A stretch of 5,527 bases of DNA from Actinomycetota bacterium. Its GTDB lineage: Bacteria > Actinomycetota > Acidimicrobiia > Acidimicrobiales > Ilumatobacteraceae. The notes under the pieces were generated by a model, which worked only from the letters and a program-made list of their open reading frames with translations, had not been told where the DNA came from and made no database searches. Made by a program: the position numbers and the translations under genes. Where the stretch lies: positions 1-5,527 of the forward strand of contig SYCH01000038.1 in the NCBI GenBank assembly GCA_005787025.1. The letters are read 5' to 3'. Positions 1-5,527 of the stretch are shown in pieces (positions within the stretch are counted from its first letter, which is position 1; every line of letters starts with the position of its first letter).

Positions 1-42
1 CATTGCGCCTACTACCTCGAAGCGTCCACGCCGCGATGAGAG

Positions 43-69
43 GAATTGTCGCCGGGCCGTGAATTGTCG
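43..69. repeat. 9-bp direct repeat in the argS leader
   Basis: GAATTGTCG occurs at 43-51 and again at 61-69, an 18-base period with a GC-rich spacer. The spacing is close to two helical turns, so a tandem operator for a dimeric regulator is possible. The repeat is short and no regulator family is recognised, so chance duplication is also plausible. Confidence 0.35.
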
Positions 70-84
70 GGGGCGAACCGCCCC
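70..84 (+). other. Short GC-rich hairpin upstream of argS
   Basis: GGGGCG (70-75) pairs perfectly with CGCCCC (79-84) across a three-base AAC loop. It could be the tail of an upstream terminator or part of an argS leader RNA. There is no T-tract after it. It lies upstream of the candidate -10 box, so if argS starts there the hairpin is DNA or upstream transcript only. In GC-rich DNA a 6-bp stem is weak evidence. Confidence 0.3.
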
Positions 85-91
85 TCATCGG

Positions 92-98
92 TAACAAT
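92..98 (+). promoter_or_regulatory. Candidate -10 box of the argS promoter
   Basis: TAACAAT stands out as AT-rich in a GC-rich leader and ends nine bases before the argS ATG at 108. Transcription from it would start within a few bases of the ATG, giving a leaderless or near-leaderless message, which is common in Actinobacteria. No convincing -35 hexamer sits at 16-18 bases upstream; a TTGTCG at 64-69 is too far away. It does not match the TAnnnT consensus exactly. Confidence 0.3.
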
Positions 99-107
99 GG
101 AACGGAT

Positions 108-1841
108 ATGGCCGATCCGCTCCTGATCCTCACCGCCCGACTGCAGGTGGCCTTCGACGCGGTGGCCGGTCGTGCCGGGGTCGATCCGGTCATTCGGCCG
201 AGTGAGCACGCCGACGCTCAATCGAACGGCGCGTTGGCGTTGGCCAAGGAACTGGGCCGCAGTCCGCGTGACGTGGCCCAAGCGGTACTCGAGGCCAGTG
301 GGGGACTCTCGGACATCTGCTCCTCCATCGAGGTGGCCGGTCCCGGCTTCTTGAACCTCGTGCTCGACAATTCGTTCCTGGCCGGCGAGCTGGTGAACGT
401 GGCCTCCGACGAACGCCTCGGGGTCGGGGCCGTCACGGCGCGCACGGTGATCATCGACTACTCGGCGCCCAACGGGGCCAAGGAGATGCACGTGGGGCAC
501 CTGCGCACCACCGTCATCGGTGACGCCCTCGTCCGACTCATGGAACACGTCGGTCACGAGGTGATCCGCGAGAACCACATCGGCGACTGGGGCACGCCTT
601 TCGGCATGCTCATCGAGCATCTGTTGGACCTGGGCGAGACCCAGGCGGCCGATCATCTCTCGCTCGGCGACCTCGACGGCTTCTACAAGCAGGCCCGCGC
701 CAAGTTCGACGCCGACGACGCCTTCAAGGATCGGGCGCGTGCCCGCGTGGTGTTGCTGCAATCGGGCGACGCGGAAACGAGACGTCTGTGGAAGTTGCTC
801 GTCGATCTCTCCACCAAGCACTTCAACGCGGTGTACTCGTTGCTCGGAATCCTCCTCACCGACGACGATCTGATGGGCGAGAGCGCTTACAACGATCTGC
901 TGCCGCAGGTGATCACCCGTCTCGACGCTCTGGGTCTGCTCCAGCAGTCCGACGGTGCCGACGTGGTGTTCCCGCCCGGCTACACCAATCGCGACGGTGA
1001 TCCGTTGCCGTTGATCGTGCAGAAGGGACAGGGTGGGTTCAATTACGCCACCAGTGATCTGGCCTGTGTGATCGATCGTGTCGAGCGCATCGGCGCCGAT
1101 CTTTTGTTGTACGTGGTGGGCGCGCCTCAGGCCCAGCACCTGAGCATGGTTTTCGACGTCGCGCGCATGGCCGGGTGGTTGAAGGATCCAGTGGAAGCGG
1201 TTCACGTGTCGTTCGGCAGCGTGCTGGGCTCCGATCGCAAGATGCTGAAGAGTCGCAGCGGCGACCCGCTGAAGTTCATCGACCTGGTCACCGAGGCGGT
1301 GGCGCGGGCCGACGAAGCCATCGCGGCCAAGAACCCCGATCTCCCGGTCGACGAGCGCGCTCGTGTCGCGCGGATGGTGGGCATCGGCGCCGTGAAGTAC
1401 GCGGACCTCTCCACCGATCGCGTCCGTGACTACGTCTTCGATTGGGAGCGCATGTTGTCGTTCGACGGCAACACCGCGCCCTATCTGCAGTACGCGCACG
1501 CGCGCATCTGCAGCATCTTCCGGCGGGCGGGCATCGATCGCTCGACGGTCTCGTCGACCGCACTCGCGGTGGTCGAACCGCAGGAGCGCGACCTGGCCCT
1601 GAAAATCCTGGGTTTCGAGTCCGTGATTCTCGACACGCTCGAGCGCTACAGCCCGCATCGACTGTGCACGTACCTCTACGAACTCGCCACCACCTTCACC
1701 GCGTTCTACGAACACTGCCCGGTGTTGAAGGCCGACGACGATGCCGTCCGCACCAGCCGGCTGGCGCTGTGCGACCTCACGGCGCGCGTCATGAACCGCG
1801 GACTCGGCCTGCTGGGCATCGACGCTCCGGAGCAGATGTGA
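108..1841 (+). CDS. argS: Arginyl-tRNA synthetase
   Basis: This cytoplasmic class I aminoacyl-tRNA synthetase attaches arginine to tRNA-Arg using ATP. It is 577 residues, the usual family length. The N-terminal Add-1 domain that contacts the tRNA D-loop covers about residues 1-90 and ends in the family signature VAGPGFLN (76-83). The Rossmann catalytic core carries the HIGH motif as HVGH at 128-131, within NGAKEMHVGHLRTT, and a KMSKS-like loop KMLKSR at 378-383. The DALR-type anticodon-binding domain starts near YLQYAHARI (459-467) and runs to the family-typical C-terminal Met. The ATG at 108 is chosen because the protein then aligns with full-length family members. There is no good Shine-Dalgarno, only GGA at 99-101, so a near-leaderless message is possible. 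The stop overlaps the lysA start. Identity is certain; the start is probable. Confidence 0.97.
   Translation: MADPLLILTARLQVAFDAVAGRAGVDPVIRPSEHADAQSNGALALAKELGRSPRDVAQAVLEASGGLSDICSSIEVAGPGFLNLVLDNSFLAGELVNVASDERLGVGAVTARTVIIDYSAPNGAKEMHVGHLRTTVIGDALVRLMEHVGHEVIRENHIGDWGTPFGMLIEHLLDLGETQAADHLSLGDLDGFYKQARAKFDADDAFKDRARARVVLLQSGDAETRRLWKLLVDLSTKHFNAVYSLLGILLTDDDLMGESAYNDLLPQVITRLDALGLLQQSDGADVVFPPGYTNRDGDPLPLIVQKGQGGFNYATSDLACVIDRVERIGADLLLYVVGAPQAQHLSMVFDVARMAGWLKDPVEAVHVSFGSVLGSDRKMLKSRSGDPLKFIDLVTEAVARADEAIAAKNPDLPVDERARVARMVGIGAVKYADLSTDRVRDYVFDWERMLSFDGNTAPYLQYAHARICSIFRRAGIDRSTVSSTALAVVEPQERDLALKILGFESVILDTLERYSPHRLCTYLYELATTFTAFYEHCPVLKADDDAVRTSRLALCDLTARVMNRGLGLLGIDAPEQM
1829..1841 (+). 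promoter_or_regulatory. lysA ribosome site and GTGA overlap with argS stop
   Basis: GGAG at 1829-1832 lies five bases before a GTG at 1838 whose last bases overlap the argS TGA (1839-1841). The GTGA overlap is a standard translational coupling arrangement. It supports 1838 over the in-frame ATG at 1859, which is preceded only by a pyrimidine-rich stretch with no ribosome site. Confidence 0.75.
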
Positions 1842-3142
1842 GCCCTCGCCCCGTCCCCATGGGTCTGTTGCCCGACACGGCGCGGATCGAGTCCGACGGT
1901 TCGTTGAGCATCGGTGGCTGCCGGGTCGACGAGTTGGCCGAACGCCATGGCACTCCCTTGTTCGTCTACGACGAGGCCCACGTGCGGGCCCGTTGTCGCG
2001 AGGCGGTGGGGGCATTCGGAGTCGATCGGGTCGTGTACGCCAGCAAAGCGTTCAGTTGCGCCGCCATGGCGCGACTCGTCAGCGACGAGGGCCTTCTGCT
2101 CGACGTGGCCACTGGCGGTGAGTTGTTCGTGGCCATGCACGGCGGAGTGCCGGCCGATCGGTGCATCCTGCACGGCAACAACAAGAGCATCGCCGAACTG
2201 GAGTTGGCATTGACCGTCGGTGCCGACGCTCAGGCGCGTCCCGGCGTGCGCCAGATCGTGGTCGACAGTTTCGACGAGATCGAACGACTCGAGCACCTGC
2301 GCTCGCGTGGTCTGCCCGTACCGCGGTTGATGATTCGCGTGACTCCCGGCGTTCACGCGCACACGCACGACTTCATCGCTACCGGTCAGGACGATTCGAA
2401 GTTCGGCTTCAACCTGGCCAACGGCGACGCCGCGCGCGCCATCGATCGCATCACCCGCGGTGGATGCGGCGAGTTGGTCGGACTTCATTGCCACATCGGT
2501 TCCAACGTGCTGCTCGTCGACAGCTTCGCCAAGGCCGCCGAAGTGATGGCCAAGTTCGCCGCGCCCTACGGACTGCCCGAGCTGACCTTGGGCGGCGGCC
2601 TCGGCGTCGCGTACGTGGAAGGCGAAGAGGCGCCGTCGATCTCCGCGTGGGGATCGGTGTTGCTCGACGCGTGTCGGGCCCTCGGCGTTCAGGCCGAGGT
2701 GTCGGTCGAGCCCGGTCGCTCCATCGTGGCGTCGTCGGCCATCACCGTGTACACGGTGGGCACCATCAAGCCGATCCCCGGCATCCGCACGTACGTCAGC
2801 GTCGACGGTGGCATGAGCGACAACCCGCGGCCCGTCCTCTACGGCAGTGGCTACGAGGCCTTCGCGGTGGCCGACGTGGCGGCGACGCGCGACGTGCCCG
2901 GTCGACTGGTGGGCAAGCATTGCGAGAGCGGCGACGTCCTCATCTTCGACGCCGATTTCCCGTCGTCGTTGAAGGTGGGCGACCTGCTGGCCACTCCGGT
3001 CACCGGCGCGTACGGACATTCGATGGCGAGCAATTACAACAAGGTCCCTCGGCCGGCCGTGGTCTTCGTGGCCGACGGCGAGTCGCGTGTGGTGGTGCGA
3101 CGCGAGACGTACGAGGACCTGGTTCGACTCGATCAGGTGTGA
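1838..3142 (+). CDS. lysA: Diaminopimelate decarboxylase
   Basis: This cytoplasmic PLP enzyme decarboxylates meso-2,6-diaminopimelate to L-lysine, the last step of lysine synthesis. From the GTG at 1838 it is 434 residues, normal for the family. It is a fold-type III (alanine racemase-like) decarboxylase. The PLP-binding lysine is K70 in YASKAF. HCHIGSN is at 217-223, followed by a glycine-rich phosphate loop (GGGLGVAY) and EPGR at 291-294. The C-terminal beta domain supplies CESGD (362-366), whose Cys completes the partner subunit's active site, and Tyr392 in GAYGHSMASNYN. The HAHTHDFIATGQDDSKFGF stretch matches actinobacterial LysA. The usual Gln after HIGS is Asn223 here. The gene is coupled to argS, a linkage known in corynebacteria, where the pair is reported to respond to arginine and lysine. 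The alternative start at 1859 would remove seven residues. The longer open frame upstream is a shadow within argS. Confidence 0.96.
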   Translation: MSPRPVPMGLLPDTARIESDGSLSIGGCRVDELAERHGTPLFVYDEAHVRARCREAVGAFGVDRVVYASKAFSCAAMARLVSDEGLLLDVATGGELFVAMHGGVPADRCILHGNNKSIAELELALTVGADAQARPGVRQIVVDSFDEIERLEHLRSRGLPVPRLMIRVTPGVHAHTHDFIATGQDDSKFGFNLANGDAARAIDRITRGGCGELVGLHCHIGSNVLLVDSFAKAAEVMAKFAAPYGLPELTLGGGLGVAYVEGEEAPSISAWGSVLLDACRALGVQAEVSVEPGRSIVASSAITVYTVGTIKPIPGIRTYVSVDGGMSDNPRPVLYGSGYEAFAVADVAATRDVPGRLVGKHCESGDVLIFDADFPSSLKVGDLLATPVTGAYGHSMASNYNKVPRPAVVFVADGESRVVVRRETYEDLVRLDQV

Positions 3143-3160
3143 ATCACGCTCCTGATCGAG
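3128..3160 (+). terminator. Perfect 10-bp hairpin across the lysA stop
   Basis: CTCGATCAGG (3128-3137) and CCTGATCGAG (3151-3160) are perfect reverse complements around a 13-base loop that contains the lysA TGA (3140-3142). The position at the end of the argS-lysA unit suggests a terminator or an RNA 3'-end stabiliser. No T-tract follows, so it is not a classical Rho-independent terminator; T-less hairpins are often proposed as terminators in high-GC Actinobacteria. An operator function is also possible. The inverted repeat itself is certain; its role is inferred. Confidence 0.5.
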
Positions 3161-3185
3161 CGCCGTGGACCCGCAACCGTCCGTA

Positions 3186-3209
3186 ATCCCCGAGGTTTCG
3201 GGCGGGGAT
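3186..3209 (+). other. Second hairpin in the lysA-hom gap
   Basis: ATCCCCG (3186-3192) can pair with CGGGGAT (3203-3209) around a 10-base loop. A competing smaller hairpin, CCCGA (3189-3193) with TCGGG (3198-3202) and a GGTT loop, uses the same bases. It lies immediately upstream of the candidate hom -10 box, where the -35 region would be. It could be a back-up terminator for lysA or a regulator site for hom; there is no T-run to decide. It is GC-rich, so chance pairing is possible. Confidence 0.35.
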
Positions 3210-3215
3210 CCCCCT

Positions 3216-3221
3216 TAGCCT
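3216..3221 (+). promoter_or_regulatory. Candidate -10 box for hom-thrC
   Basis: TAGCCT fits the actinobacterial TAnnnT -10 pattern and ends eight bases before the GTG at 3230. The transcript would begin at or just before the start codon. This agrees with the absence of a Shine-Dalgarno there and with a terminator-like hairpin between lysA and this point. No clear -35 hexamer is seen. Its length makes chance occurrence easy. Confidence 0.35.
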
Positions 3222-3229
3222 TGATTGGC

Positions 3230-4534
3230 GTGACAACGGTTGAATCCCAAGGCAAGGTCGTGCGCATCGGCGTACTCGGCTGCGGCAACGTCGGTGCGGC
3301 CCTCATCGGCCTCATCGCCCAGCAGTCGAAGGGCATCGAAGCGCGAACCGGTGTTCGCCTGGAAGTGGTGCGCGTCGCCGTGCGCAACCTCTCGCGCGAC
3401 CGCGAGATCTCGCTCGCGGACGGACTTCTCACGCGCGACGCCCACGCCGTCGTCAGTGACCCCGACATCGACCTGGTGGTCGAGGTGATTGGTGGCATCG
3501 AGCCCGCGCGCGAACTCATCGCGACGGCGCTCTCACTCGGTAAGCCCGTCGTCACCGCGAACAAGGAACTGTTGGCCAACGTCGGTGTCGAACTGTTCGG
3601 TGCTGCCGACGCGGCTGGTGTCGACTTGCTCTTCGAGGCCGCGGTCGCCGGTGGAATCCCGGTCATCCGCGCTTTGCGCGAGAGTCTGCGCGGCGAGCCG
3701 GTGAGCCGCGTCATGGGCATCATCAACGGCACGACCAACTACATCCTCACCAAGATGACCGAGGAGGGCGCCGACTACGGAGTCGCGCTCACCGAGGCAC
3801 AACATCTCGGTTTCGCCGAGCGCGATCCAACGGCCGATGTCGAGGGTTTCGATGCCGGAGCCAAGGCCGCGATCCTGGCGTCCATCGCTTTCGGGGCCAA
3901 GGTGGTGGCCGGCGACGTGTATCACGAGGGAATCAGTCGCATCACCGCGGACGACATCGCCGTGGCCAAGCGGCTCGGGTACGTCGTGAAGTTGCTCGGT
4001 ATCGCCGAGCGCGACGCGGCGTCCGGTGAGATCGCGGTGCGCGTTCATCCGGCGATGGTCCCGCTGAATCATCCGCTGGCCAGCGTGCGCGAGAGCTACA
4101 ACGCGGTTTTCGTCGAGGGCGGAGCGGTGGGTTCGCTGATGTTCTACGGCCGCGGCGCCGGTGGGGGACCCACGGCCAGCGCGGTGCTCGGTGACGTGAT
4201 CGACGCGGCCGTGAACCTGGCCAAGGGCACGCACGGAACCATCGGTATCTTCTCCAAGGCGGTGGTGCGACCGATCGACGAGACCAGCGCCGAGTATCTG
4301 CTGTCGATGGAAGTCTCCGACAAGCCGGGTGTGCTGCACGCGGTCACCGGTGTGTTCGCCCGTCACGGCGTCAGCATTCGCGCCGCGGAACAAGAGGGCA
4401 TCGGTGACGATGCCCGTCTCGTGTTCATCACCCACGATGCCAAGGAGTCCGCGGTGCAAGCCACGGTGCGAGAACTGCGCGAGCTCGACGCGGTCAGTCG
4501 CGTCGGTGGGCTGTTGCGCGTGATCGGTTCCTGA
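3230..4534 (+). CDS. hom: Homoserine dehydrogenase with ACT domain
   Basis: This cytoplasmic enzyme reduces L-aspartate 4-semialdehyde to L-homoserine with NAD(P)H, the entry to threonine and methionine synthesis. From GTG 3230 it is 434 residues, the usual length of the monofunctional ACT-containing type; no aspartokinase is fused. The Rossmann domain opens with GVLGCGNVG (14-22). VTANKE contains the likely catalytic Lys112. NGTTNY is at 166-171, and DPTADVEGFDAGAK (199-212) carries the conserved Asp208 and Lys212. The basic run VAVRNLSRDR (49-58) after strand 2 would suit NADP, though this is inferred. The ACT domain spans about 356-434 (LLSMEVSDKPGVLHAVTGVF) and is the usual site of threonine inhibition. 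The start is uncertain. TTG 3221 and GTG 3230 have no ribosome site. GTG 3260 has AAGG seven bases upstream and still keeps the whole nucleotide-binding motif. Confidence 0.95.
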   Translation: MTTVESQGKVVRIGVLGCGNVGAALIGLIAQQSKGIEARTGVRLEVVRVAVRNLSRDREISLADGLLTRDAHAVVSDPDIDLVVEVIGGIEPARELIATALSLGKPVVTANKELLANVGVELFGAADAAGVDLLFEAAVAGGIPVIRALRESLRGEPVSRVMGIINGTTNYILTKMTEEGADYGVALTEAQHLGFAERDPTADVEGFDAGAKAAILASIAFGAKVVAGDVYHEGISRITADDIAVAKRLGYVVKLLGIAERDAASGEIAVRVHPAMVPLNHPLASVRESYNAVFVEGGAVGSLMFYGRGAGGGPTASAVLGDVIDAAVNLAKGTHGTIGIFSKAVVRPIDETSAEYLLSMEVSDKPGVLHAVTGVFARHGVSIRAAEQEGIGDDARLVFITHDAKESAVQATVRELRELDAVSRVGGLLRVIGS

Positions 4535-4535
4535 C

Positions 4536-4550
4536 GAGGCGATGACCGTG
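4536..4550 (+). promoter_or_regulatory. thrC ribosome site with two possible starts
   Basis: GAGG at 4536-4539 lies only two bases before the ATG at 4542 but eight bases before the in-frame GTG at 4548. The GTG start would give MRYVSTRG, which resembles the usual beginning of this threonine synthase family. Spacing therefore favours 4548, while codon strength favours 4542; the proteins differ by two residues. Confidence 0.5.
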
Positions 4551-5527
4551 CGTTACGTCTCGACACGCGGGCAGGCGCCCGAACTCGGATTTGCCGACGT
4601 GTTGTTGGCCGGACTCGCCACCGATGGCGGTCTGTACGTGCCGTCGCAGTGGCCGACCCTGCCGTCGTTGCCCACCGGCTCGTACGCCGATCTGGCCGCG
4701 GCCGTGATGGCCCCCTTCGTCGACGGCGAAATCGGAGATGCGGCTTTCGTGGCGATGTGCCGCGATGCGTACTCCACGTTCCGTCACCCGGCCACCGTTC
4801 CCCTGGTGCAGATCGGCCCCGACGAGTGGGTCATGGAGCTCTTCCACGGACCCACGCTGGCGTTCAAGGACGTGGCCTTGCAGTTGGTCGGTCGACTCTT
4901 CGATCACGTTCTCTCGTCGCGCGGCGAGCGCGTGATGATCGTGGGTGCCACCAGTGGCGACACGGGCTCGGCGGCCATCGACGGCGTGAAGACGTGCGAC
5001 AACGTCGACATCGTCATTTTGTATCCGCAAGGTCGGGTCAGCGACGTTCAGCGTCGACAGATGACCACCGTCGACGCACCGAACGTGCACACCGTGGCCA
5101 TCGACGGCACGTTCGACGATTGTCAGGACCTGGTGAAGGCCATGTTCAACGACGCCGCGTTCCGGGGCGACATGAACCTCTCCGCGGTGAACAGCATCAA
5201 CTGGGCTCGAGTGATGGCCCAGGTCGTCTACTACGTGGCCGCGTCGGACGCGTTGGGGGATCAGCCCCTGTCGTTCAGCGTTCCCACCGGAAACTTCGGC
5301 AACGTGTTAGCCGGCTGGATCGCTCGCGAGATGGGCGTGCCTGCGCACTCGCTGATCGTTGGTAGCAACACCAACGACATCCTCACACGTTTCTTCGAGT
5401 CACAGACGATGGTGGCTGACGGCGTGGTACCCACCCTCAGCCCGTCGATGGACAGCCAGGTGTCGTCGACCTTCGAACGACTGTTGTTCGAGATGAACGA
5501 TCGCGCCGGGGGAGCGCCGGCCGAACA
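4542..5527 (+). CDS. thrC: Threonine synthase, partial at its 3' end
   Basis: This cytoplasmic PLP enzyme converts O-phospho-L-homoserine and water to L-threonine and phosphate. The frame is open from 4542 to the edge, giving 328 complete codons; roughly the last quarter to third of the protein lies outside. It belongs to the long threonine synthase type (as in E. coli and Corynebacterium), not the short roughly 350-residue type of mycobacteria. It has the YVSTRG opening, DGGLYVP, and ELFHGPTLAFKD with PLP lysine K109 (K107 if the GTG at 4548 is used). SGDTGS is at 138-143, then NSINWARVMAQVVYY, and PTGNFGN at 248-254, which holds the PLP phosphate. The last part, ILTRFFES then TLSPSMDSQVSSTFERLLFE, is also family-typical. 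It begins seven bases after hom, so the two are almost certainly one operon. thrB would be expected further along but is not in view. Confidence 0.95.
   Translation, partial: MTVRYVSTRGQAPELGFADVLLAGLATDGGLYVPSQWPTLPSLPTGSYADLAAAVMAPFVDGEIGDAAFVAMCRDAYSTFRHPATVPLVQIGPDEWVMELFHGPTLAFKDVALQLVGRLFDHVLSSRGERVMIVGATSGDTGSAAIDGVKTCDNVDIVILYPQGRVSDVQRRQMTTVDAPNVHTVAIDGTFDDCQDLVKAMFNDAAFRGDMNLSAVNSINWARVMAQVVYYVAASDALGDQPLSFSVPTGNFGNVLAGWIAREMGVPAHSLIVGSNTNDILTRFFESQTMVADGVVPTLSPSMDSQVSSTFERLLFEMNDRAGGAPAE

Noticed and set aside
1..107. A tRNA gene or divergent gene start (CAT at 1-3) left of argS
   Set aside because: No tRNA arms or T-loop consensus could be built. A single CAT at the edge cannot support a minus-strand start without sequence further left.
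1442..1837. N-terminal extension of LysA by 132 codons in its open frame
   Set aside because: The extra sequence is an out-of-frame reading of argS, with Arg- and His-rich low-quality protein. The GTG at 1838 has a ribosome site and gives normal LysA length.
12..2015. A 667-codon open frame on the minus strand opposite argS
   Set aside because: It is fully antisense to a gene with clear catalytic motifs, is rich in Arg, His, Gly and Asp in the way antisense GC-rich frames are, and shows no recognisable domain.
1706..3019. A 437-codon minus-strand open frame across the end of argS and lysA
   Set aside because: It crosses two confirmed plus-strand genes, has shadow-type composition and no family motif.
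3533..4459. A 308-codon minus-strand open frame inside hom
   Set aside because: It lies wholly antisense to the catalytic and ACT domains of homoserine dehydrogenase and has no recognisable features.
4649..5365. A 238-codon plus-strand open frame inside thrC
   Set aside because: It is in another frame from the motif-bearing threonine synthase frame and is an Arg-rich shadow.
1..5527. Signs of a novel defence, mobile or secretion system
   Set aside because: All four genes are recognised core metabolism and translation genes in a known actinobacterial order. No unexplained coding space, long repeats or composition break is visible.

Overview
The window is GC-rich, densely coding and all on the plus strand. 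It holds four housekeeping genes in the order argS, lysA, hom, thrC (the last cut by the right edge). This order, arginyl-tRNA synthetase then diaminopimelate decarboxylase, homoserine dehydrogenase and threonine synthase, is characteristic of Actinobacteria such as mycobacteria and corynebacteria. Together with the high GC, GTG starts and the VHAHTHDFIATGQDDSKFGF stretch in LysA, it points to an actinobacterial chromosome. My guess is a deep lineage such as Acidimicrobiia, but that rank is inference and only moderately secure.

Layout: bases 1-107 are a non-coding leader with a 9-bp direct repeat, a short GC-rich hairpin and a possible -10 box ahead of argS. argS (108-1841) overlaps lysA (1838-3142) by a GTGA junction, so the two are very likely co-transcribed and translationally coupled. 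A perfect 10-bp inverted repeat straddles the lysA stop codon. An 87-base gap to hom follows, carrying a second hairpin and a -10-like box just before the hom start. hom (3230-4534) and thrC (4542 to the edge) are 7 bases apart and probably form a second transcription unit, which may continue into thrB beyond the window.

Functionally, lysA makes L-lysine from meso-diaminopimelate. hom commits aspartate semialdehyde to the homoserine branch and carries a C-terminal ACT domain, the usual site of threonine feedback. thrC makes threonine from phosphohomoserine. The two units therefore cover two competing outlets of the aspartate pathway, with argS linked to the lysine outlet.

No mobile element, CRISPR array, RNA gene, toxin system or novel multi-gene system is visible. 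The large ORFs on the opposite strand are shadows of these genes. The most useful secondary signals are in the two non-coding stretches: both putative first genes lack a clear Shine-Dalgarno and have a TA-rich box 9-10 bases before the start codon, while the internal genes lysA and thrC have purine-rich ribosome sites.
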